From the NCBI GenBank assembly GCA_965199875.1, contig OZ241346.1:2728001-2792000 (forward strand): a stretch of DNA of 64,000 nucleotides, given 5' to 3'. A program made the translations under genes and the position numbers. The notes under the pieces are model-generated. The model ran no database searches and was not told the DNA's origin. It saw only the letters and a list, made by a program, of their open reading frames with translations. Within the stretch, counting starts at the first letter, position 1, and every line of letters begins with the position of its first letter. Positions 34,543-42,505 of the stretch are shown here, piece after piece. This stretch comes from VXYL01 sp965199875. GTDB lineage: Bacteria > Pseudomonadota > Gammaproteobacteria > Pseudomonadales > Azotimanducaceae.

Positions 34543-35352
34543 CTATCGAGGCTTGCCGCCTTTGACGACGATGCGGTGCATGAAGCGAGGCTCGTCGTAG
34601 TCCGCGACGGCGTAGTGCATCACCGAGCGGTTGTCCCAAAGCACCAGGTCGTGCAGCTGCCAGCGATGGCGGTAGACGAACTCTGGCCGAGTGGCATGGG
34701 CGAGCAGCTTGAACAACAGACGCTCGCTCTCGTCGGGCGCCAGGTCGACGACGTGCTTGGTGAAGTCGGCGTTGACGTACAACGCCTTGCGTCCGCTCTC
34801 CTCGTGGGTGCGCACCGCCGGATGGACGGAATCTTCGACGTCGGGGCCGAACACCTTGCCGGTGTGGAACGCCTCGAGCTGCGAAATGCGGTCGCGCGTC
34901 TCTTCGTCCAGGGTCTCGAAGGCGAGGTGCTGATTGGCAAAGGCCGTGTCGCCGCCGGAAGCAGGCAGACGCATGGCGTGCAGGCCGCTGATGATCGGCG
35001 GCGTCGGGTGCCAGGACATGTCCGAGTGCCAGCCGCGGCCGAACGGGTGTGCCCCCGGGGCGAACTTGAACTGGCGGCCTTTGCTGCCGATCCACTGCAC
35101 GTAGTCGGTGTCCTTGTGCTTGGTGGCCGGGTGGGTCAGCAGCTCGCCCCAGCGGCGCCCGAAACGTTCCAGTTCCAGCGCCGTCAGCCGCTGGTTCGGC
35201 AGCACCAGCACATGGTGCCGCAGCAGCAGGCCGCGCAGTTCGGCGATGTCGGCGTCGCGCTCGCAGGCGAGATCCACGCCTTCGACCCGCGCCCCCAGCG
35301 CCGGGCTGGCCGGGTGGACCGTCATGGTTGCTTCCAAGGCTGCTTCGGCCAT
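34543..35352 (-). CDS. TauD/TfdA-family Fe(II)/2-oxoglutarate dioxygenase
   Basis: A 269-residue dioxygenase. The iron ligands H109 and D111 lie in GWHSDMSW, the distal histidine is probably H246 (SVMHYAV), and the 2-oxoglutarate arginine is near R256-R260. The ATG at 35352 has AGGAGAG immediately upstream. Family members oxidise taurine, aryloxyacetates or other carboxylates; the substrate here is unknown. It lies downstream of a CoA-transferase gene, which may indicate catabolism of an organic acid. Confidence 0.87.
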   Translation of the reverse strand: MAEAALEATMTVHPASPALGARVEGVDLACERDADIAELRGLLLRHHVLVLPNQRLTALELERFGRRWGELLTHPATKHKDTDYVQWIGSKGRQFKFAPGAHPFGRGWHSDMSWHPTPPIISGLHAMRLPASGGDTAFANQHLAFETLDEETRDRISQLEAFHTGKVFGPDVEDSVHPAVRTHEESGRKALYVNADFTKHVVDLAPDESERLLFKLLAHATRPEFVYRHRWQLHDLVLWDNRSVMHYAVADYDEPRFMHRIVVKGGKPR

Positions 35353-35464
35353 TGCTCTCTCCTGTCTTCGCGCTGTTCGATGCGGCTATCGTCCGGCGTC
35401 TTGCTCGGCTGCGTCAAGCGCCTTCTTCTGCAAGGAGGCATCCTAGACGCGAACGTTGCCCGGC

Positions 35465-36664
35465 CTAGGCGAGGACCGGTTCGCTCACCACGCCGTCGTC
35501 GACGAGCGCCCGGCGGCGTTCGTCGTCGTAGCCGAGTTCGCGCAGGATTTCCTCGGTGTGTTCGCCAAGCTGCGGAGCGCCGTGGCGCATTTCCGGCACC
35601 GTCCCCTCGAAGCGCGCCGCGTTGCGCGCCTGGCGCAGTTGCCCGGCGTGGCGATGTTCGGTCTCGACGACGATGCCCGCGGCCTGCACTTGCTCGTGGC
35701 GCACCATCTCGCTGCGGGTCAGCACCGGTGCGCACGGCACCCCTGCCTCTTCGAGAATCTTCAGCCAGTCTTCCGCCGACCGCGCCAGCAGCGCTTGCTG
35801 GGTGAGTTGCAGTCGTTCGTTGGCGTGGCGATCGCGGCCCGCGGGGGTTTTGAAGCGCTCGTCTTCCAGCCACTCGGGGTGCCCCACCGCGTGGCAGAGG
35901 CCGCGCCACTGCGCGTTGCTCATCACCGAGACGCTGATGTAGCCGCTCGCGGTCTCGTAGATGAGGTCGATGAAGGTAGCGGCGGCGGCAACGTCCACTT
36001 CCTTGCCGACGAACGTCTGCCCGCCCATGTCGGACGACCACATGAAGGCGACCACCGCGTCGAGCATCGACAAGCGCACGTGCTGGCCGGTGCCGCTGCG
36101 TTCCCGGGCAAACAGCGCCGCGCTGACGGCCTGCGCCGCGGTGATGCCGGTGAGCTTGTCCGGCAGGATGGTGCGAATCAGCCTGGGCCGGGCGGAGTCG
36201 GAACCGGCCTGAACCGTGGCGAGGCCCGAGAGCGCCTGGATGATGGGATCGTAGACCGGCTTGTGCGCCAGCGGCCCGGCTTCGCCCCAGCCGCTCATCG
36301 ACACGTAGACGATGTCCGGCTTCACTGCTTTCAGGTCGTCGTAGTCGAGACCCAGCCGCGCCATCACGCCGGGGCGGAAGTTCTGCACGAAGACGTCCGC
36401 CTGGCACGCCAGATCGAGCACCACCTGGCGGCCGGCAGCGGACTTGGCATCGACCGAGATCGAGCGCTTGTTGCGGTTGTTGTTGACGAAGGCCGCCGAG
36501 AAGTGCCGCTGACCGTAGCCCGCCCGCCGCACGTGGTCGCTGCGCAGCGGCGCCTCCACCTTGACGACGTCGGCGCCTTGGTCGGCGAGGATCATGGTGC
36601 CGTAGGGACCGGCGATCATCGTCGTGAAGTCGATCACCTTGACGCCGTCGAGAGGCCCCGGCAT
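35465..36664 (-). CDS. Class III (CaiB/BaiF) CoA-transferase
   Basis: A 399-residue family III CoA-transferase. It has the N-terminal GVKVIDFTTMIAGPYGTM, the ADVVKVEAP segment, the conserved VQNFRPGV, and the position of the catalytic aspartate in ILPDKLTG (D169). ERSGTGQHVRLSMLDAV follows. Such enzymes move CoA from one carboxylic acid to another. It precedes the dioxygenase in the same direction with a gap of about 110 bp. Confidence 0.9.
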   Translation of the reverse strand: MPGPLDGVKVIDFTTMIAGPYGTMILADQGADVVKVEAPLRSDHVRRAGYGQRHFSAAFVNNNRNKRSISVDAKSAAGRQVVLDLACQADVFVQNFRPGVMARLGLDYDDLKAVKPDIVYVSMSGWGEAGPLAHKPVYDPIIQALSGLATVQAGSDSARPRLIRTILPDKLTGITAAQAVSAALFARERSGTGQHVRLSMLDAVVAFMWSSDMGGQTFVGKEVDVAAAATFIDLIYETASGYISVSVMSNAQWRGLCHAVGHPEWLEDERFKTPAGRDRHANERLQLTQQALLARSAEDWLKILEEAGVPCAPVLTRSEMVRHEQVQAAGIVVETEHRHAGQLRQARNAARFEGTVPEMRHGAPQLGEHTEEILRELGYDDERRRALVDDGVVSEPVLA

Positions 36665-36719
36665 TGGCTAAGCTCCTTGGCTTGACTTGGAAAGCGCCCC
36701 GTTCGGCGGGGCGCGGAAA

Positions 36720-37109
36720 CTACATCGTAGCGCACTGCCGATGGCTGCGGTCGCAGCAGAACCCCTTGCCTTGCACGTCGAAGCACTGCAAGCCGCTGGT
36801 CATCGGCACCACCCTGGGGATGGCGTCTTGAATGTAGGCTGGCGAGACGCAGTAGAAATCCCGCGAGCGCGGCCGCATCTGCTTCGACTTCGGCGCGATC
36901 ACCGGGCGCACGTCCATCCAGTTGCGGCGCATCTTCTCCACCACCTGGTTGCAATTGGCGCCCACCCCCACGCCCCAGGTGAAACCACCGCCTCCCGGCG
37001 AGCCGCCGATGCTCACGGCGCCCGAGGTGCCGGAGAACAGCGCACCGGCAGCGAGCACGACGGCTGCGGCGACGCGACGGGGACGAACTTGCAGGGCGAT
37101 GCTCATCAT
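36720..37109 (-). CDS. Small exported cysteine-containing protein
   Basis: The 129-residue product has a signal peptide (RPRRVAAAVVLAAGALFSGTSGA), then a glycine-rich stretch. Six cysteines follow in the mature part (NCN, FYC, LQC, FCC, RQC), likely forming disulfides in the periplasm. Tandem ATGs at 37109 and 37106 make the exact start ambiguous. No family recognised. It lies beside the CoA-transferase gene but across a 55-bp gap. Confidence 0.7.
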   Translation of the reverse strand: MMSIALQVRPRRVAAAVVLAAGALFSGTSGAVSIGGSPGGGGFTWGVGVGANCNQVVEKMRRNWMDVRPVIAPKSKQMRPRSRDFYCVSPAYIQDAIPRVVPMTSGLQCFDVQGKGFCCDRSHRQCATM

Positions 37110-37149
37110 GGTGGCCTCCAGCGTATCGGATCAGTCGTGCCGTCGAGCG

Positions 37150-37400
37150 GCGCGACGCGACTCACTGCACTCAAGTACCACGAGTATCGACGCACCGCAA
37201 GCCAAATCGAGGTGGTCCAGGGCGCCGGCGTGACGGTTCGTCGACACGCGATGCCAGCGCAGCCTCCAATACAGGACGTGGACGCCGCGCTTTGCGACGT
37301 CCGGGATCGACGACGCCGGCGAACTCGATCCGCCGAGGACCCAGCGCCGAGCGACGCCGCAGCCGCGCCACCACGCAAGACGACGGCAAGTGTGGGAACC
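37150..37400 (+). pseudogene. Relic of the 3' part of an AAA ATPase paralogue
   Basis: The plus strand between the exported-protein gene and the 75-residue gene contains decayed sequence that aligns with the C-terminal part of the truncated ATPase gene at about 40300-40500. The best stretch (37245-37330 with 40405-40490) is about 80% identical by eye, including the shared segment GGATCGACGACGCC / GGCATCGACGACGCC. Indels break the frame. It explains most of this 390-bp gap, which holds no intact gene. Confidence 0.5.
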
Positions 37401-37501
37401 TTGACCAGCATGTAGCGACCGCACGGTCTGTCAGCGATTGACTCCGGCGCCGGCAGAGCGGCGTATGATGATGGGTGTCCAAGCGTTGAGGACGCCTCGA
37501 C

Positions 37502-37729
37502 ATGCCGTTCCCCCACGATCCCAAGCTCCGAGGGCTCGCCGCGGCGCTTTTCCATAGCGACATCCCCCCTTGGGAGTACGACATTCGCGCCGTTCCGCCC
37601 GGCACGGAGCCTTTGCGGGTATCGGACTGGCACCGCAGACACGGCAGGGCCAACGACGAGTCCGGAAGCATGGAACGGACCGCCGAGGCGCGAATCAGGC
37701 CGATGACGAAGGTGCCCGAGCGTGACTGA
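37502..37729 (+). CDS. Small conserved protein (WEYDIRAVPPGTEP motif), copy A
   Basis: A 75-residue protein whose central part reads AALFHSDIPPWEYDIRAVPP, then a basic DWHRRHGRAN segment. It is nearly identical over residues 11-75 to the end of the protein at 45389-45661. There it follows an Eco57I-like methylase. The fold is unknown; the longer copy starts with a helical AQEVLKALGM segment reminiscent of the N-terminal domain of some restriction endonucleases. It overlaps the next gene by 8 bp. No methylase precedes this copy, so it may be a truncated operon remnant that is still open. Confidence 0.65.
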   Translation: MPFPHDPKLRGLAAALFHSDIPPWEYDIRAVPPGTEPLRVSDWHRRHGRANDESGSMERTAEARIRPMTKVPERD

Positions 37730-37739
37730 CGAGCCCTTG
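37532..37739. repeat. ~208-bp direct repeat, copy A
   Basis: This segment recurs at 45464-45671, 7932 bp away in the same orientation, at about 94% identity by eye. It runs from inside the small WEYD-motif gene through its stop codon and into the first codons of the next gene (GTG ACT GAC GAG CCC TT). Beyond both ends the sequences diverge sharply. It marks homology between two halves of one operon. Confidence 0.85.
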
Positions 37740-38528
37740 GGGCCGGGCTTCGACACTGTGACTTTGACTCGGCCGACGCCGCGCAAGCTCGTGTGCTTGT
37801 GGATGGAACAGGCCGGATTGCGCACGGTGCTGCTGCCTACCGTATGGGAGCAACTTGCGAGCACCCGCAAGGACAAAGTCGGCGTCAACGCGGCCTCTTG
37901 GCGGCGCGTGCGTACGCACCGAGACGCCCCATTCAGGTGGCTGGAACTGGACGACGAGCAGCGCGAAGCGGTAGAGGATGTGCTGCAACACTTCACCGAG
38001 CCGTGTTTTCCCAGGCTTGTGGCGGATCAGATACCTGACGACGCCGATGCGAACATCATCGCGGAAGCGCTGGTCGTCGGCACGGACGTGTTGGTGACGC
38101 AGGACATCAACTCGATCAATCACGACGAGATCAACTTCGTGATCGAAAAGCGGCTAGGGGCAAACTCGGGGTTTGTTCTCACCGTGGACAGAGCGCTTGC
38201 GCGAGCTTTTCCCGGGGGAGAGCCGGCGGACCACCTGCTGATGTTGGCTTTGGCCACCATCGCTCCAGCCGCGCATCACGAGTGGGCGATTGACGACGCC
38301 CACTCGGACTTCTCGAATCTGCTTCAGGCGCTCGCGGGGGCCAATGTCAGAGACACGGCGGAACGGCTGGAAGTGCGATGGAATCAATGCTGCGGTTTGC
38401 AGCGGCTGCTAGAGAAATCGCGGATGGTTGCGGAAAACTCTTGCGCGATGCGGTTCGAGCGCATGCGCACAGAGTGGCAGCGTGAAGCAGCCCGACACGG
38501 GCGTCCAGCGCAAGGCCGCAAGGAGTAA
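37722..38528 (+). CDS. PIN-like-fold protein downstream of the WEYD-motif gene
   Basis: A 268-residue protein. Residues about 100-160 have the acidic spacing of PIN-like nucleases: PDDADANIIAEALVVGTDVLVTQD gives D107/D109, E115, D122 and D128. The remainder is unassigned, with a helical, basic C-terminus. GTG start at 37722 overlaps the preceding gene by 8 bp. The same GTG and first codons follow the second copy of the small gene at 45654, but there this gene is deleted. Together these suggest an ancestral operon of methylase, small protein and PIN-like nuclease. Confidence 0.7.
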   Translation: MTDEPLGPGFDTVTLTRPTPRKLVCLWMEQAGLRTVLLPTVWEQLASTRKDKVGVNAASWRRVRTHRDAPFRWLELDDEQREAVEDVLQHFTEPCFPRLVADQIPDDADANIIAEALVVGTDVLVTQDINSINHDEINFVIEKRLGANSGFVLTVDRALARAFPGGEPADHLLMLALATIAPAAHHEWAIDDAHSDFSNLLQALAGANVRDTAERLEVRWNQCCGLQRLLEKSRMVAENSCAMRFERMRTEWQREAARHGRPAQGRKE

Positions 38529-38614
38529 GGAGCACTGGCGATGACTGTGGACATCCCGATACTGCACCTGTGCCGACCCCTTCGATCACCAACTCGCAGG
38601 TTTAAGGAGGCACT

Positions 38615-38710
38615 GTGTTGTTTGAACTCGTGGACAGTCAGAGCACACATGATCTGCCCGCCTTTCTCAACTCCAGTGGCGGTGGAGCTTGTCCGCCAAG
38701 TCGACGATGA
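38615..38710 (+). pseudogene. Start of a truncated gene downstream of the PIN-like gene
   Basis: An excellent ribosome binding site (AAGGAGG, 38604-38610) precedes a GTG at 38615 that encodes LFELVDSQSTHDLPAFLNSS, then runs into the antisense 3' end of the ADP-ribosylglycohydrolase gene and stops at 38710. This looks like the 5' end of a fourth operon gene cut by a recombination junction near 38670. Too short to classify. Confidence 0.4.
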
Positions 38711-39590
38711 GTTGTGCATGGGCGATCCGAGTACGCCACCGTTCCGGCACCCCCTCCAGCCCGTAGTAGGCACCGGCGATCTGTCCGTGGATCGCCGCCG
38801 TGGTGTCCGCATCGTCGCCTAGGTTCACCGCCAGCAAGCATCCCGCCTCGTAGCTGTCGGCCTGCGAGAAGGCCCACAGCGCGGCCTCAAGAGCCTGCAC
38901 CACATAGCCGCCTCCCTTGATATCTGGGGGCGTTCGGCGTTTGAAGGAGCCCGATGCGACCTCGGCCACTTCGGCGCACAGAGGCTGCTCGTCCCACAAG
39001 CGGTCGGCAGGTGCGTACTGCGCCGATAGCAATACCTCCCTCGACTCGCCTCGCACTGCCCCGACGATCAGGCCGCCGAAATATCGACAGGCGTCTATGC
39101 ACGTCTCGGCGCCATGCGTTGTCCGCGAACTCTCGCCGCTCATGGCGACGGCGTGCGAAGGTTCTGCCGCGAAGAACAGGGACACAGGTGCCAAACGCAT
39201 GAGGCTTCCGTTGCCCGCGGCCCAGGCGTCCGTCGAACCTGCGAAGGGTTCGTCGGTGTCGAGGAACCGCTGCAGCGCCGCCTGAACCGTGTTGCCGATG
39301 TCGAAGCAGCGGCCGTTGCTCGCAAGGTGCCCTTCCTGCCACCAGCGGACGTACCGCTGCATCTGGTCCCGGGCGTCGAAGCCGTCGCAGTTGGCCAGGC
39401 TCTCAGCGAGGCACAGCGCCATCGATGTATCGTCGGTCCACTCGCCGGCAGCCAAGTCGAAGGGGCCGCCACCGACCATGTCCGTAACCGGCTCGAAGGT
39501 GCCGGGAAGCTCGAACTCGACCGTCGTGCCGACTGCGTCCCCAACTGCCAAGCCGACCAAGCAGCCGCGGTATCGAGACTGGACGTTCAC
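38667..39590 (-). CDS. ADP-ribosylglycohydrolase family protein
   Basis: A 307-residue DraG/ARH-type hydrolase. It has the N-terminal GCLVGLAVGDAVG, the metal-binding EWTDDTSMAL (D53, D54) and the C-terminal NLGDDADTTAAIHGQIAGA (D259, D260, D262). It removes ADP-ribose from modified targets. GTG at 39590 is chosen because it overlaps the TGA of the upstream phosphatase relic (GTGA) and gives the standard length. Pairing of this family with a protein-tyrosine-phosphatase-like gene is common; here the partner carries a stop codon in its active site. Confidence 0.87.
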   Translation of the reverse strand: MNVQSRYRGCLVGLAVGDAVGTTVEFELPGTFEPVTDMVGGGPFDLAAGEWTDDTSMALCLAESLANCDGFDARDQMQRYVRWWQEGHLASNGRCFDIGNTVQAALQRFLDTDEPFAGSTDAWAAGNGSLMRLAPVSLFFAAEPSHAVAMSGESSRTTHGAETCIDACRYFGGLIVGAVRGESREVLLSAQYAPADRLWDEQPLCAEVAEVASGSFKRRTPPDIKGGGYVVQALEAALWAFSQADSYEAGCLLAVNLGDDADTTAAIHGQIAGAYYGLEGVPERWRTRIAHAQLIVDLADKLHRHWS

Positions 39591-39883
39591 TGGCCAGCGC
39601 TCCAACCAAGAACAAATCGCTTTTGGTCTTGCGTCTCCGGTGATTCTCTGCGGGCAGACTTCGGGCAGGACTCCCACAGCCGGCGCAACTGTGCGAGACC
39701 GTCTGCGCCGCCGCTGCCATGCCGAGCCAGCCAGCAGCCGATCACAACGCCGGTTCGCCCGACGCCGCCCTAGCAGTGAACGTAGACGACACGGCCGGCA
39801 GCCAGATGACTGTCGATGGCATCCAATGCCCGCTCGCACACGGCCGTCTCCGGCACCGACACGTCGGGAGCGGTGGCTTCGCG
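39587..39883 (-). pseudogene. Dual-specificity-type phosphatase, truncated and with a stop in the active-site loop
   Basis: The frame encodes an upstream segment (TAPDVSVPETAVCERALDAI, then GRVVYVHC), an in-frame TAG at 39770-39772, and then GGVGRTGVVIGCWLARHG. The product would carry HC-stop-GGVGRTG, where relatives have HCWGGVGRTG, so a single G-to-A change (TGG to TAG) explains the break. The N-terminal half is also missing: upstream of about 39883 the sequence becomes the antisense of a truncated ATPase gene. Downstream the frame is intact to a stop overlapping the glycohydrolase start. Confidence 0.8.
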
Positions 39884-40616
39884 CTGTCGTCGCCGCCCGC
39901 TGGTGGTGCTGCTCGACGAAGCCCACACGCTGGACCTGGACGTCGGCAGCGCGCTCCTGAACGCGAGCCAAGAGGTTCGCGGTGCCAGAGCGCCGTTTCT
40001 GCTCGTGCTCGCCGGCACGCCGGGGCTGCCGACGCGCTTGGATGCCATGAACGCCTCGTTCTGGTCGCGCCTGGGCGAAGGCGAGCTCGGCATCGGGCGC
40101 CTCAGCGAAAGGGCGGCCAAGCAGGCCCTTGTCGAGCCCTTGGAAGCGCACGGCGTGGACATCGACGCCGACGCGCTCGCGCATGTGGTTGCGCAAAGCC
40201 AGCGCTATCCGTACTTCATTCAGCTTTGGGGCGACGCGCTGTGGCAGCGGCATCTGGCATCGGGCGCGACCGCCATTGCGCGTGAAGATGCCGATGCCGT
40301 GCAGCCGACCGTGGCGGCGCGAGTGGCGAACTACCACCAGCGGCGGTTCGCGGAGTTGGAGTCCGAGTGCCTGATACCGGTTGCTGCCGCGGTGGCGCGG
40401 CTGTTCGTTGAACGCGATGCCGTCGCGGCCTCCAATCAGGACGTGGACGACGCCCTTGCGGCATCCGGCATCGACGACGCCGGCGAACGGTACGCCCAGC
40501 GGGAAGCGCTCAACCGCTTGGGCTACGTTTGGCGGCCGCCCGACCAGCAAGCCCCGTTCCGCTGGTATGCTGGCATCCCGTCGCTGATGACCCATGTGCT
40601 GAGAGAGGCTGCGTGA
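39816..40616 (+). pseudogene. N-terminally truncated AAA ATPase
   Basis: From about 39885 the plus strand encodes the C-terminal two-thirds of an AAA ATPase. It opens with Walker B (LVVLLDEAHTLD), continues with the sensor region (LVLAGTPGLPTRLD) and ends in a winged-helix-like domain. Walker A and the N-terminus are gone, replaced by antisense phosphatase sequence. It is related to the intact protein at 59418-60578. The open frame extends to 39816, but those first residues are not part of the family. The stop overlaps the following hydrolase ATG. Confidence 0.65.
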
Positions 40617-42424
40617 TGGGCTGCAACTTGCCTAATCGGTTGAACGGCGCTGCGCGGCGTGGCTTGGCCATCCTGGGGCTGTCCTGGTCGGCCTTGCCGG
40701 CGGTCGCGGCTGAAGAAGCGGCGCCGATGTCTTCCTTGCCACCCGAGGCGGCCTACGGCCATTACGCCGTCGGCGTGGCGACCGGCTTCGCGGTGGACGC
40801 CTTGGCGCACCTCGATCCGTGGAACGGCTTCTACGGCAGCGCCGACTACCAAGCCCTGCTGCGCCGCATCGACGCCAGCGGCCAACGCCGCACCGTCATG
40901 TTCCAGCTCTGGTACCCGGTGCCGCCGTCGCCGGAGAGCCAATGGCAGGAGCGGCAACGCAGCCCGCTTCCGGCGGCTAATGGCCGACGCGCCAACTACC
41001 ACGACTTCTTCTTCCGCGATCCGCACATTGCCGTGCGCCGCACCATCGCCGGCATGGCCGCGGCCGAGATCACCCAAGTGCGGCCCGGCGGCGCGCTGGC
41101 GGAGATGTCCGAGGCCGATCGGCAAGCCGCTCTTTCCAGCATCGGCGGGCACATCCTGGAGACGCCGCAAGGCGCTTGGCAGGACGCGACTGCTGCGGAA
41201 GGCCGGTTTCCGGTGATCCTGGTGGCGCACGGCTTGGGTGGCAACCACGCGATGTGGGGAACCTTCGCCGAGTTCCTGGCCTCCCACGGCTACATCGTGG
41301 CGGCGCCCACCTTCGTCAGCGACGGCACGCTGCCGCTGGTGTTTCACGACGAGGACTCGCCCTTCCGCAACCAGCGCGAGTGGGCGGAAGTGGCGGCGGC
41401 CCACGAGCAGCTGTCCAACGAAGCGAAAGTGGTGCCGTACTTCCACCGGCTGCTGTTCAACGGGAACGCCGACCCCGCCAAGCGCAAGGCCGTGCCCGGC
41501 GGCGTCGAACGCGCCACCACGATGATGCGCAACCTGTTCCGCCAGCGCCTCGGCGACGTGGCGCTGATGCTGCGCACCGTGCTGAGCATGGGCATGGACG
41601 AACCGGCTTGCCGTACCGCGCTGGCTTCGATGGGCGCCACGAGCGCCGCCCGTCCGACATCGAACAGTTACTTGTGCGATCTGCTCAACGGTCGCATCGA
41701 TGCCGAGAACGTCGGTGCCGCCGGCCACTCGCTGGGTTCCATGACCGCGCAGCTGGCCGCCAACCACCTGCCGATGGTCGACGCCGCGTTCGGCCTCAAC
41801 AACGCGCCGCCGTTCAAGTGGACGCCGGAGGAGATGCTCGGCGGCGGCGAGGGCGGCGTGCGCAAGCCGCTGCTGCTGATGGTGGGCGACGAGGACGCTT
41901 TCGTGCAGAGCATCTTCATCGGCCTGTTCACCACCGCCGTCCGATCCGCGGGCGGCGATGCCGAGCAGGCGTTCCCGCTGGCAGCGGAGCGCGCCGCCCC
42001 GGACCGGATGACGAATCCACAGCCGGTGGCGCTGAGCGGCTGGCAACGCGCCCGCTCGGACCGCTTCCTGGTGATCGTCCGCGACGTCGGCCACGACACC
42101 TTGGTGAACGAAGCCGCCCGCCTGTTCCCCTGGCCAGCCTTCGTGCGCGGCGAACTGCCTTTCGGGCAAGACCCCGGCCGCACCCGCAAAGCCACCGGCG
42201 AGGCAGCCTTCGCGCCAGAACCGCCGGTCGGCGAACGCTACGACGAGCTTGGCTGGACGGTGTACGACGACGGCCATCAAGCCTACCTCCCCCACGTCGT
42301 CCGCGACTGGTACGCGCTGGCCTGGTTCGACTGGCACCTGAAGGGCGACGACGCGGCCCGGGCCCGCTTGGCCGCCGCCGACCCGTTCGGGGAGCGCACC
42401 CATGTGCGGAAGGAGATGCGGTGA
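40616..42424 (+). CDS. Exported alpha/beta hydrolase (PAF-acetylhydrolase/dienelactone-hydrolase-like)
   Basis: A 602-residue protein with an N-terminal signal peptide (AILGLSWSALPAVAA) and an alpha/beta-hydrolase core. VILVAHGLGGNHAMW provides the oxyanion hole, GHSLGSMTAQL the nucleophile S372, LLLMVGDEDAF a candidate acid, and VRDVGHDTL a candidate histidine. It should act in the periplasm or outside the cell on an ester or lipid. The start shares one base with the stop of the truncated ATPase. GC and codon usage resemble the chromosomal genes. Confidence 0.8.
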   Translation: MGCNLPNRLNGAARRGLAILGLSWSALPAVAAEEAAPMSSLPPEAAYGHYAVGVATGFAVDALAHLDPWNGFYGSADYQALLRRIDASGQRRTVMFQLWYPVPPSPESQWQERQRSPLPAANGRRANYHDFFFRDPHIAVRRTIAGMAAAEITQVRPGGALAEMSEADRQAALSSIGGHILETPQGAWQDATAAEGRFPVILVAHGLGGNHAMWGTFAEFLASHGYIVAAPTFVSDGTLPLVFHDEDSPFRNQREWAEVAAAHEQLSNEAKVVPYFHRLLFNGNADPAKRKAVPGGVERATTMMRNLFRQRLGDVALMLRTVLSMGMDEPACRTALASMGATSAARPTSNSYLCDLLNGRIDAENVGAAGHSLGSMTAQLAANHLPMVDAAFGLNNAPPFKWTPEEMLGGGEGGVRKPLLLMVGDEDAFVQSIFIGLFTTAVRSAGGDAEQAFPLAAERAAPDRMTNPQPVALSGWQRARSDRFLVIVRDVGHDTLVNEAARLFPWPAFVRGELPFGQDPGRTRKATGEAAFAPEPPVGERYDELGWTVYDDGHQAYLPHVVRDWYALAWFDWHLKGDDAARARLAAADPFGERTHVRKEMR

Positions 42425-42505
42425 GGGGAACACTGGCCGTTGCCTCGTGCGGACAGACGATGCTAGTGTCCGTACGGCGTTGAGGATGGCCAGACGGAAC
42501 CAGCG

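Noticed and set aside
37438..37469. TTGACT and TATGAT as a promoter for the WEYD-motif gene
   Set aside because: The spacing is 20 bp, too long for a convincing sigma-70 promoter.
39770..39772. TAG in the phosphatase as a recoded sense codon (pyrrolysine or suppressor)
   Set aside because: The gene also lacks its 5' half, and no other in-frame TAG in a conserved position was seen. A nonsense mutation is simpler.
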